A stretch of 5,287 bases of DNA from Brevundimonas sp. (lineage in GTDB: Bacteria; Pseudomonadota; Alphaproteobacteria; Caulobacterales; Caulobacteraceae). A model generated the notes under the pieces. The model did no database searches. It was not told where the DNA came from and was given only the letters and a program-made list of their open reading frames with translations. Location: the NCBI GenBank assembly GCA_015234495.1, contig JADGMZ010000105.1:1-5287 (forward strand). Direction: 5' to 3'. Below are positions 1 through 4,333 of the stretch, in pieces (positions within the stretch are counted from its first letter, which is position 1; each line of letters opens with the position of its first letter). A program made the position numbers and the translations under genes.

Positions 1-285
1 GCCTTCGTACCAGATGTCGCGATTGTCGGCCGCCCAGGTCGACGACAGGTTGCGCGCCGGATCGAAGCCGGCCCATTCGGCGCCGTCCCCGAAGCCCCGC
101 GGGCCCTCGTAGAAGCGGGAATCGCGGTCGATCCGGCTAATCAGATCCGAGACGGTGGTGGGGCGTTCGCGCTCGACCCGCCAGGGGTCGGCGACGGCCT
201 GCTGCGGCGAGGCCAGGTCCATGGCGAAGACCGGGGCCGCAAGGGCCGCCGTCGCCATGCCTGCACTGATCGCCTTCAGACGCAT
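1..285 (-). CDS. Secreted protein of unknown function, 5' part only
   Basis: The reading frame is open from ATG at 285 down to the window edge, giving 95 residues with no stop; the C-terminal part lies outside the window. The N-terminus is a typical Sec signal peptide: MRLK, then a small hydrophobic stretch rich in Ala (residues 5-20), with a likely cleavage site after V-F-A at residue 21. The mature start is rich in Arg, Asp and Trp (for example DPWRVERERP at 33-42 and a terminal DIWYEG), so a periplasmic or exported soluble protein is inferred. The start is supported by a GAGGGG Shine-Dalgarno sequence 7 bases upstream of the ATG. It lies 111 bp behind dcd on the same strand, but a promoter candidate at 368-393 suggests it is transcribed on its own. 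I do not recognise the family and cannot assign a function. Confidence 0.8.
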   Translation of the reverse strand, partial: MRLKAISAGMATAALAAPVFAMDLASPQQAVADPWRVERERPTTVSDLISRIDRDSRFYEGPRGFGDGAEWAGFDPARNLSSTWAADNRDIWYEG

Positions 286-367
286 CAACGGTCCCCTCAG
301 TCCGTTAACGCCTTCAGCCTGCACGATCGGTGCGGGAACGCCAACTGACTTTCATACCCGACCGTCG

Positions 368-393
368 AACGTCCTCCGCGATGTGGCGGTTCC
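368..393 (-). promoter_or_regulatory. Candidate EcfG/SigT general-stress promoter
   Basis: On the minus strand GGAAC (393-389) is followed after exactly 17 bases by CGTT (371-368). This matches the alphaproteobacterial general stress response sigma factor consensus, GGAAC-N16/17-CGTT. It points toward the secreted-protein gene starting at 285 and would give a leader of about 75 bases. It lies just outside the dcd stop codon. The match is seen directly; use by EcfG/SigT is inferred. Confidence 0.5.
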
Positions 394-396
394 GCC

Positions 397-1428
397 TCAT
401 CCCCAGGCGCGGAAATGCTTGCTCAGCTTCAGGCCCTGGCTCTGGTAGTGGCTGCCGCCCTCGCCATACAGCCGCGACGGCCGCTCGGTCAGCGGCTCAT
501 AGACCAGCCGGGCCACGATCTGTCCGTGCTCCAGCAGGAAGGGGGTGTCGTGGGTGCGCACCTCAAGCACCCCCTTGGAGCCCGCCCCGTGCGCCTCGTC
601 GGTGCCGAAGCCGGGGTCGAAGAAGCCGGCGTAGTGGACGCGGAACTCGCCCACCGAGGGATCGATGGGGGTCATCTCGGCGGCCTGCATGACCGGGATC
701 TCGACCGCCTCGTTGGAGGCCAGGATGTAGAATTCGCCCGGATCCAGCAGCAGTTCGCCGCGCCGGACCAGCAGCGGCTCCCAGAAGTCGCGCGGGTCGT
801 GGCCGTCGATGCGGTCCAGGTCCACCACCCCGGCGTGACGTCGCCCGCGGAAGCCGACGATGGTCCCGTCGGCGCCTTCCAGATCGACGCCGACGCTGCG
901 CGTCTCCAGCTTGGGCGGCTCGCCGGCCTTCAGCCGCAGCTGGTTCAGCCGCGTCCCCGGCCGCACCAGGATGGAGAAGGTCTGGGGCGCGATCTCCAGA
1001 TACAGCGGCCCTTCATAGCCCTTGTCGACGTCGTCGAAACTGGCCCCGCTGTCGGTCAGCAACCGCACGAAGACGTCGACCCGTCCGGTCGAACTCTTCG
1101 GATTGGCCCGGGCGATCAGTCCCTTCGGCAGGCTCAGCCGCTCCTGCAGCCGGGCGATGTAGACGCAGCCCTTCTCCATCACATAGCCGGCCGACAGGTC
1201 GATCGGGTGCATGACCACGTCGGCGATCCGGTCCTCGACCTTGCGCTGACCGGGCAGGAAGGAGGCCCGCACCCGCCAGGCCCGGTCCGACAGCCGCAGG
1301 TCCAGGCTGGCCGGCTGCACCTGGTCGGTATCGAAAGCAGTCTCCGAGGCGATCGCCCCGCCGGCGATCAGCGCCTCGATGGACTGCGACGGCAGGATGC
1401 CGGGGACGGAGGTCGAATAGGTCTGCAT
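397..1428 (-). CDS. dcd: 2'-deoxycytidine 5'-triphosphate deaminase, double-domain type
   Basis: This 343-residue protein is predicted to deaminate dCTP to dUTP in the cytosol, feeding dTMP synthesis. It is much longer than E. coli Dcd (about 190 residues) because it holds two dUTPase/Dcd-like folds, as in the long alphaproteobacterial type. The first half has QPASLDLRL (39-47), the NPKSSTGR stretch (109-116) at the place of the Dcd substrate-binding RSS motif, and YEGPLYLEI (138-146), whose E145 aligns with the catalytic glutamate region of E. coli Dcd. The second half repeats the pattern with DPGF (271-274), GVLEV (286-290) and the closing ARLVYEPLTERP. The start at 1428 is the only reasonable ATG before the Dcd core, although its Shine-Dalgarno is weak. 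It is divergent from apaG. Family assignment is strong; which half is catalytic is inferred. Confidence 0.92.
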   Translation of the reverse strand: MQTYSTSVPGILPSQSIEALIAGGAIASETAFDTDQVQPASLDLRLSDRAWRVRASFLPGQRKVEDRIADVVMHPIDLSAGYVMEKGCVYIARLQERLSLPKGLIARANPKSSTGRVDVFVRLLTDSGASFDDVDKGYEGPLYLEIAPQTFSILVRPGTRLNQLRLKAGEPPKLETRSVGVDLEGADGTIVGFRGRRHAGVVDLDRIDGHDPRDFWEPLLVRRGELLLDPGEFYILASNEAVEIPVMQAAEMTPIDPSVGEFRVHYAGFFDPGFGTDEAHGAGSKGVLEVRTHDTPFLLEHGQIVARLVYEPLTERPSRLYGEGGSHYQSQGLKLSKHFRAWG

Positions 1429-1509
1429 GGATCCCGATTACACGATTCCGCGTCCGGTCTCGCCTGTCGCGCCGCTTGACCTGGGGACCGCGAACGGGAC
1501 GATGGCCGG
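1429..1509. promoter_or_regulatory. Divergent dcd/apaG control region with one GANTC site
   Basis: This 81-bp gap must hold the promoters of both genes. It contains a CcrM-type GANTC site (GATTC, 1444-1448) about 16 bases upstream of the dcd start. It also contains TTGACC at 1476-1481, oriented toward apaG. TTGACC resembles a -35 box, but no convincing -10 follows, and it would place transcription start almost at the apaG ATG. Neither gene has a strong Shine-Dalgarno, so leaderless or near-leaderless transcripts are possible. Confidence 0.35.
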
Positions 1510-1920
1510 ATGCACGACACCCCCGCCTATGAAGCCGAGACCGAAGGCGTCCTGGTCCGCGTCCGTCCCAGCTATCTGGCGGGCCAGTCCGACCCCGACG
1601 GCGGCCGCTGGGTCTGGGCCTACCAGGTCGAGATCGTCAACCTGACCTCCGTCCCCGTGCAATTGCTGGCCCGCCGCTGGGTCATCACCGACGGCCAGGG
1701 CCGGGTCGAGGAGGTGCGCGGCGCCGGGGTGGTCGGCGAACAGCCGGTGATCAAGCCGGGCGACAGCTATTCCTACGCCTCGGGCTGCCCGCTCAGCACC
1801 CCGACCGGCTCGATGGTCGGCGGCTACTACATGACCGATCTGTCTTCCGGCCGCGCCTTCGAAGCCGCCATCCCCGCGTTCAGTCTCGACGTGCCGGGCG
1901 AGCGGCGGGTGCTGAACTGA
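1510..1920 (+). CDS. apaG: ApaG family protein
   Basis: The 136-residue product matches the ApaG family (about 125 residues in E. coli), a single fibronectin type III-like beta-sandwich domain. Recognisable parts are the N-terminal strand GVLVRVRPSYL (13-23), WAYQVEIVNLT (36-46), the RRWVITDGQGRVEEVRG stretch (55-71), the glycine motif GAGVVGEQP (71-79), and PGDSYSYASGCPLSTPTGSM (83-102), which is the family signature. No signal peptide is present, so it is cytosolic. ApaG has been linked to cobalt and magnesium resistance and Ap4A metabolism in enteric bacteria, but its biochemical role is unsettled. The gene is divergent from dcd, not next to ksgA/apaH as in E. coli. Its TGA stop overlaps the first 7-bp unit of the structured repeat that follows. 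Confidence 0.93.
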   Translation: MHDTPAYEAETEGVLVRVRPSYLAGQSDPDGGRWVWAYQVEIVNLTSVPVQLLARRWVITDGQGRVEEVRGAGVVGEQPVIKPGDSYSYASGCPLSTPTGSMVGGYYMTDLSSGRAFEAAIPAFSLDVPGERRVLN

Positions 1921-1926
1921 GTGGCG

Positions 1927-2036
1927 AGTGATGAGCGGCTAGTGGCCAGTGAGGGCGGCTTCACTCCTGGCGGAAGGGCGGCGCGGCGCGTGCCGACACC
2001 CGGCGGCGGGCCAGCCACTAGCCCCTAATCACTCTC
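1927..2036 (+). repeat. Heptad-armed structured repeat, copy 1
   Basis: This 110-bp palindromic element follows apaG directly. The left arm is a run of 7-bp units (AGTGATG, AGCGGCT, AGTGGCC, AGTGAGG from 1927). The right arm carries the complement of AGTGGCT, AGGGGCT and AGTGATT (2013-2033). Bases 1926-1946 pair with 2014-2034 at 19 of 21 positions. Inside are two small stems, 1948-1952 with 1961-1965 (AGTGA/TCACT) and 1979-1984 with 1990-1995 (CGGCGC/GTGCCG, one G-T wobble), so the whole could fold as a three-way junction. It shares the 16-mer CGGAAGGGCGGCGCGG and the overall plan with copy 2. It could serve as a bidirectional terminator, a REP-like mobile element or a structured RNA 3' end; none is proven. 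Confidence 0.8.
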
Positions 2037-2205
2037 GGCCGCGCCGGCCGCCGACCGTGGCGTGAATGCATGGACGTCCCGGGGGCGAGGGGGCTGCGTC
2101 AACCCGGAGAACCGCAGCCCCGCCCCTGACTCACCGCCGCGAGCGAGCGCGGCGGGAGGCGGACGGCGGCTCCCGTAGGAGCCATTCATGACAGCCGTGT
2201 GGCTG
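2036..2205. other. Chain of GC-rich hairpins between the two repeat copies
   Basis: No credible gene lies here. Five perfect stem-loops follow one another: 2036-2040/2046-2050 (CGGCC, loop 5), 2090-2098/2113-2121 (GGGGCTGCG, loop 14), 2134-2141/2148-2155 (CCGCCGCG, loop 6), 2168-2173/2178-2183 (GGCTCC, loop 4) and 2192-2196/2201-2205 (CAGCC, loop 4). None is followed by a T tract on either strand, so they are not classical intrinsic terminators. A single GANTC site sits at 2128-2132. The segment could be a structured RNA, the core of a composite repeat, or accumulated REP-like debris. I do not recognise it as any named RNA. Confidence 0.5.
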
Positions 2206-2207
2206 AA

Positions 2208-2317
2208 AGTGATGAGTGGCCAGTGGTTAGTGATTGCAGCATCACGGCCCGCGGAAGGGCGGCGCGGGCTGCGCCGTCGCACAGGCGGCGGCCAGCCACT
2301 CACCACTGACCACTCTC
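2208..2317 (+). repeat. Heptad-armed structured repeat, copy 2
   Basis: This second copy has the same length (110 bp) and orientation as copy 1, offset by 281 bases. The left arm has four units: AGTGATG, AGTGGCC, AGTGGTT, AGTGATT (2208-2235). The right arm is the complement of AGTGGTC, AGTGGTG and AGTGGCT (2294-2314). Shared blocks are CGGAAGGGCGGCGCGG (2252-2267) and GGCGGCGGCCAGCCACT (2284-2300; one base shorter than in copy 1). The internal stems sit in the same register: GTGAT/ATCAC (2230-2234/2241-2245) and CGGCGC/GCGCCG (2260-2265/2271-2276). The outer arms pair less well than in copy 1. The right end touches the gcrA stop codon. Confidence 0.8.
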
Positions 2318-2835
2318 TAGATGTAGCGGCGCAGCGACCGGGCCAGCTCCGAGGCTCCGTCCTTGCCGCCCTTGCGGACCTGCGGCTGGTAGGCGACGCG
2401 GGCGTGCTCGACGCAGTAGACGCCTTCCGACGAGCGGCGGCCGCAGAAGCTGAACTCGTTCGACGACGGGTCGCCGATCGGCCATTTGCACATGTGGGCG
2501 CCCAGGGTCATCACCGTGGCGGTGCCCGGCAGGTCAGGCATCGGGGCCGGGACGGCGGGGGCGGCCGCACGCGGCTGCACCGCCTCGATGCGGCGCGGGG
2601 CCGACGGGGCCTGGGTCGGCGGGGCCGCGGGACGCGGGCGCGACGGGCGGAAGGTGGCGCGGGCCGGCTGCGAGGGGGCGGCGCGCCCCGACAGGCCCAG
2701 CCGGTGCACCTTGCCGATGACGGCGTTGCGGGTGACGCCGCCGCCGAGCTGCTTGGCGATCTGGCTCGCCGACTGGCCTTCCAGCCAGAGCTTCTTCAGC
2801 GCGCCGACGCGGTCTTCGGTCCAGCCTGCGGTCAT
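2317..2835 (-). CDS. gcrA: Cell cycle regulator GcrA
   Basis: This 172-residue protein is the Caulobacterales S-phase regulator, which binds the housekeeping sigma factor and activates promoters carrying CcrM-methylated GANTC sites. The N-terminal DNA-binding domain (about 1-50) contains the helix-turn-helix SASQIAKQLGGGVTRNAVIG and KVHRLGLSGRAAPSQPA. A Pro/Ala/Arg-rich linker spans about 55-103. The C-terminal sigma-interacting domain (about 107-172) contains LGAHMCKWPIGDP, FCGRRSSEG and YCVEHARVAYQP and ends in ELARSLRRYI. Four residues, C116, C131, C141 and H144, have a metal-ligand-like spacing. I chose ATG 2835 over the in-frame ATG at 2865 because a GGAGGG Shine-Dalgarno lies 5 bases upstream and GcrA proteins begin just before the W-T-E/D motif. 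It is convergent with apaG and divergent from the permease. Confidence 0.97.
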   Translation of the reverse strand: MTAGWTEDRVGALKKLWLEGQSASQIAKQLGGGVTRNAVIGKVHRLGLSGRAAPSQPARATFRPSRPRPAAPPTQAPSAPRRIEAVQPRAAAPAVPAPMPDLPGTATVMTLGAHMCKWPIGDPSSNEFSFCGRRSSEGVYCVEHARVAYQPQVRKGGKDGASELARSLRRYI

Positions 2836-2960
2836 GACAACCCTCCGGGGTCTCGGATTCAACATATGGGGTCCAAGGGTCCCTCCCGGGCTCTCGACCT
2901 ACCACTAATCGTAAACCAGACCCTAACAGACGCAATATGTGCGAATCAGTCCGTCCACAG
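2836..2960 (-). promoter_or_regulatory. gcrA upstream control region with two GANTC sites
   Basis: Two CcrM methylation sites lie here: GATTC at 2856-2860 in the leader and GAATC at 2943-2947, further upstream. A GGAGGG ribosome-binding site is at 2841-2846. A weak sigma-70-like pair, TTGCGT (2935-2930) and TACGAT (2913-2908), 16 bases apart on the minus strand, could be the promoter and would leave a leader of about 65 bases with one GANTC inside it. TGTGGACGG (2958-2950) matches a DnaA box at only 6 of 9 positions. This region is AT-richer than the flanking DNA, as expected of a promoter. Confidence 0.5.
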
Positions 2961-2992
2961 AAACCAGATGTGGGGTGTTCGACGGAGGGGCA

Positions 2993-3131
2993 GGGAAGAG
3001 GGATGGAAAGAGGGATTAGGGATGAGGGATTGGGGGTCGGGATGGCATCATGGTCAGGCGGGCCGCTGGTGACGTGGCTACCGGGCCCCGCTGATCTCTT
3101 CCCTCATCCCTAATCCCTAATCCCTCTTCCC
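2993..3131. repeat. Long inverted repeat with GGGATKA heptad arms
   Basis: The arms are built from 7-bp units. On the left are GGGAAGA, GGGATGG, a broken unit, then GGGATTA, GGGATGA, GGGATTG (2993-3032). On the right are five in-phase units that read, in reverse complement, GGGAAGA, GGGATTA, GGGATTA, GGGATGA, GGGAAGA (3097-3131). A perfect 19-bp inverted repeat, AGGGATTAGGGATGAGGGA (3011-3029) against 3100-3118, closes a 70-base interior. The interior can form an imperfect stem of CAGGCGGGCC (3055-3064) with 3084-3093. It lies between the divergent gcrA and permease genes. It resembles copies 1 and 2 in design but not in interior sequence. Confidence 0.75.
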
Positions 3132-3141
3132 CCCGACCCTT

Positions 3142-3157
3142 GCGCTTCCCCAAGCGC
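3142..3157 (+). other. Short perfect hairpin before the permease start
   Basis: GCGCTT (3142-3147), loop CCCC, AAGCGC (3152-3157) forms a perfect 6-bp stem 18 bases upstream of the permease ATG. If transcribed with the gene it would sit in the leader close to the ribosome landing site. No T tract follows, so it is not an intrinsic terminator. Its role is unknown. Confidence 0.35.
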
Positions 3158-3175
3158 CACCGCATCTGCCCCCCC

Positions 3176-3997
3176 ATGACCGACCTCGCCTCGACCCGCC
3201 CAACCGGGCTTCCGCAGCCGCGCCGCTATGACGGCATCAACTGGGTGGGGGTGCGGACCCTCTACCTGCGCGAGGTGCGGCGCTTCTGGAAGGTGGGGTT
3301 GCAGACCGTGGCCGCGCCGGTGGTCACCACCCTGCTCTACATGATGGTCTTCGTGGTCGCCCTGCAGGGGGCGCGGCCGCCGCTGCACGAAGTGGCCTTC
3401 GCCGAGTTCGTCGCTCCGGGCCTGATCATGATGGCCATCCTCAACAACGCCTTCGCCAACGCCTCGTCCAGCCTGATCCAGGCCAAGATCATGGGCACGG
3501 CGACCGACTTCCTGACCCCGCCGCTCAGCCCCCTTGAGCTGACCATCGGCTTCTCGCTGGGCGCCGCCACCCGCGGGCTGGCGGTCGGGCTGGTGACGGC
3601 GATCTGCGTCCTGCCGTTCGCGCGGCTGGGCGTGGCCAACGTCCTGGCCATCGTCTGGTTCGCGCTCGCGGCCTCGCTGATGATGGGCATGGTCGGGGTC
3701 TTCGCCGGCCTGTGGTCCGAGAAATTCGATCACCTGGCGGCGGTGCAGAATTTCGTCGTCATGCCGATGACCTTCCTGTCGGGGGCCTTCTACCTGGTCG
3801 ACCGGCTGCCCGAGCCGTTCGCCACCATCAGCCACTTCAACCCCTTCTTCTATCTGATCGACGGCTTCCGGTCGGGCTTCATCGGCCACGCCGAGGGCGA
3901 TGTCCGTATCGGCGTGGCCATGAGCGTGGTGCTGACGGCGATCCTCGCCGTCGCCTGCTGGCGCGTGTTCCGCTCGGGCTGGCGGCTGAAGAGCTAG
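3176..3997 (+). CDS. ABC-2 type transporter permease (YadH/NodJ/DrrB-like)
   Basis: This 273-residue inner-membrane protein has about six hydrophobic segments (roughly 43-63, 75-96, 121-147, 152-179, 189-207 and 245-265) after a short polar N-terminus. It has the ABC-2 family signature near the C-terminus, NPFFYLIDGFRSGFIG (222-237). Length and layout fit YadH-like permeases (about 256 residues), which pair with a separate ATPase to export a lipid, polysaccharide or drug-like substrate; the substrate cannot be read from sequence. ATG 3176 is preferred over an upstream in-frame TTG at 3140, which would add a basic, unconserved-looking 12 residues. There is no clear Shine-Dalgarno before either start. 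No ATPase gene lies in the window, and the gene is flanked by oppositely oriented genes, so it appears monocistronic. Its TAG stop shares CTAG with the next gene. Confidence 0.9.
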   Translation: MTDLASTRPTGLPQPRRYDGINWVGVRTLYLREVRRFWKVGLQTVAAPVVTTLLYMMVFVVALQGARPPLHEVAFAEFVAPGLIMMAILNNAFANASSSLIQAKIMGTATDFLTPPLSPLELTIGFSLGAATRGLAVGLVTAICVLPFARLGVANVLAIVWFALAASLMMGMVGVFAGLWSEKFDHLAAVQNFVVMPMTFLSGAFYLVDRLPEPFATISHFNPFFYLIDGFRSGFIGHAEGDVRIGVAMSVVLTAILAVACWRVFRSGWRLKS

Positions 3998-4203
3998 GCG
4001 TTTCCGCGGCCCCGGTCGTCGGGATCGACCGCCCCGCCCGGACCGGCGTTGTTCTCGACGTCGCCTTCCACCGAGCTGTCGCCCTCGATCTCGTCCAGCC
4101 CCTCGCGCCGGTTCAGCCCGGCCGACTGGCCGATGCCGGGATTGCGCTCCAGGTCGTCGACGCCCTTGATGGGCTGGTCTCGCGGATCGGGATGATTGGA
4201 CAT
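3994..4203 (-). CDS. Small acidic hydrophilic protein, hypothetical
   Basis: The product is 69 residues with no hydrophobic segment, signal peptide or Cys. It is rich in Asp, Glu, Gly, Asn and Pro, so it is probably disordered and cytosolic. Recognisable segments are a head MSNHPDPRDQPIKGVDDLER, then NPGIGQSAG (21-29), then an acidic stretch EIEGDSSVEGDVENN (38-52) and a GAVDPDDRGR tail. ATG 4203 is chosen because AGGAG lies 6 bases upstream; the frame is open for another 35 codons upstream, but that part is Arg/Pro-rich shadow sequence. A candidate EcfG-type promoter at 4231-4255 would place transcription start about 20 bases before the ATG. It converges on the permease with a 4-base overlap. 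Composition and promoter suggest a stress-related small protein, but the function is unknown. Confidence 0.75.
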   Translation of the reverse strand: MSNHPDPRDQPIKGVDDLERNPGIGQSAGLNRREGLDEIEGDSSVEGDVENNAGPGGAVDPDDRGRGNA

Positions 4204-4230
4204 GACGGTCTCCTCTGCCTGTGCGGGGTC

Positions 4231-4255
4231 AACCGGCTGTCGCCGGGGCGGTTCC
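4231..4255 (-). promoter_or_regulatory. Candidate EcfG/SigT-like promoter of the small acidic protein gene
   Basis: On the minus strand GGAAC (4255-4251) is followed after 16 bases by GGTT (4234-4231). This matches the alphaproteobacterial general-stress consensus GGAAC-N16/17-CGTT, with one mismatch in the -10 element. Expected transcription start would be near 4224, leaving a compact leader that just holds the AGGAG ribosome-binding site of the gene starting at 4203. Confidence 0.4.
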
Positions 4256-4333
4256 CCTCGGGGTGGCCGCCTTTTAAGGTGCGCTTGACGTCCGGCCGCG
4301 CTAGCCATGGCGTCACGTCATCAAGGGGGTTCC

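Noticed and set aside
385..396. GGCGGTTCCGCC palindrome after the dcd stop as a terminator
   Set aside because: The stem is only 5 bp with a 2-base loop and no T tract follows; it overlaps the -35 of the candidate stress promoter.
415..1479. Long plus-strand open frame opposite dcd
   Set aside because: It is antisense to the clearly homologous Dcd protein, and its translation is rich in Gln/Arg/Gly/Pro without domain features, typical of high-GC shadow frames.
2025..2306. Minus-strand 93-residue frame between apaG and gcrA
   Set aside because: It lies wholly within the repeat copies and hairpins, has no ribosome-binding site of note, and its composition follows the palindromes.
1927..2317. 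CRISPR array
   Set aside because: There are only two imperfect long copies, with palindromic arms and 7-bp sub-units, no regular short repeat-spacer pattern and no cas gene.
2911..2927. GTAA-N8-CTAAC as a CtrA box upstream of gcrA
   Set aside because: The CtrA consensus is TTAA-N7-TTAA; here spacing is one base too long and both half-sites have a mismatch.
2950..2958. TGTGGACGG as a DnaA box
   Set aside because: It matches only 6 of 9 positions; mentioned in the gcrA control region but not called as a site.
2188..3072. Long plus-strand open frame across gcrA and its upstream region
   Set aside because: It is antisense to gcrA, runs through two repeat elements and a promoter region, and its translation is Arg/Gly/Ala-rich with no recognisable domain.
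3110..3889. Minus-strand frame opposite the permease
   Set aside because: It is antisense to a membrane protein with a clear family signature; its His/Gln/Gly/Asp-rich translation is a complement artefact.
4285..4307. TTGACG followed by GCTAGCCA as a promoter for the peptidase gene
   Set aside because: It resembles the Caulobacter housekeeping pattern, but the spacing is too short and the -10 is poor.
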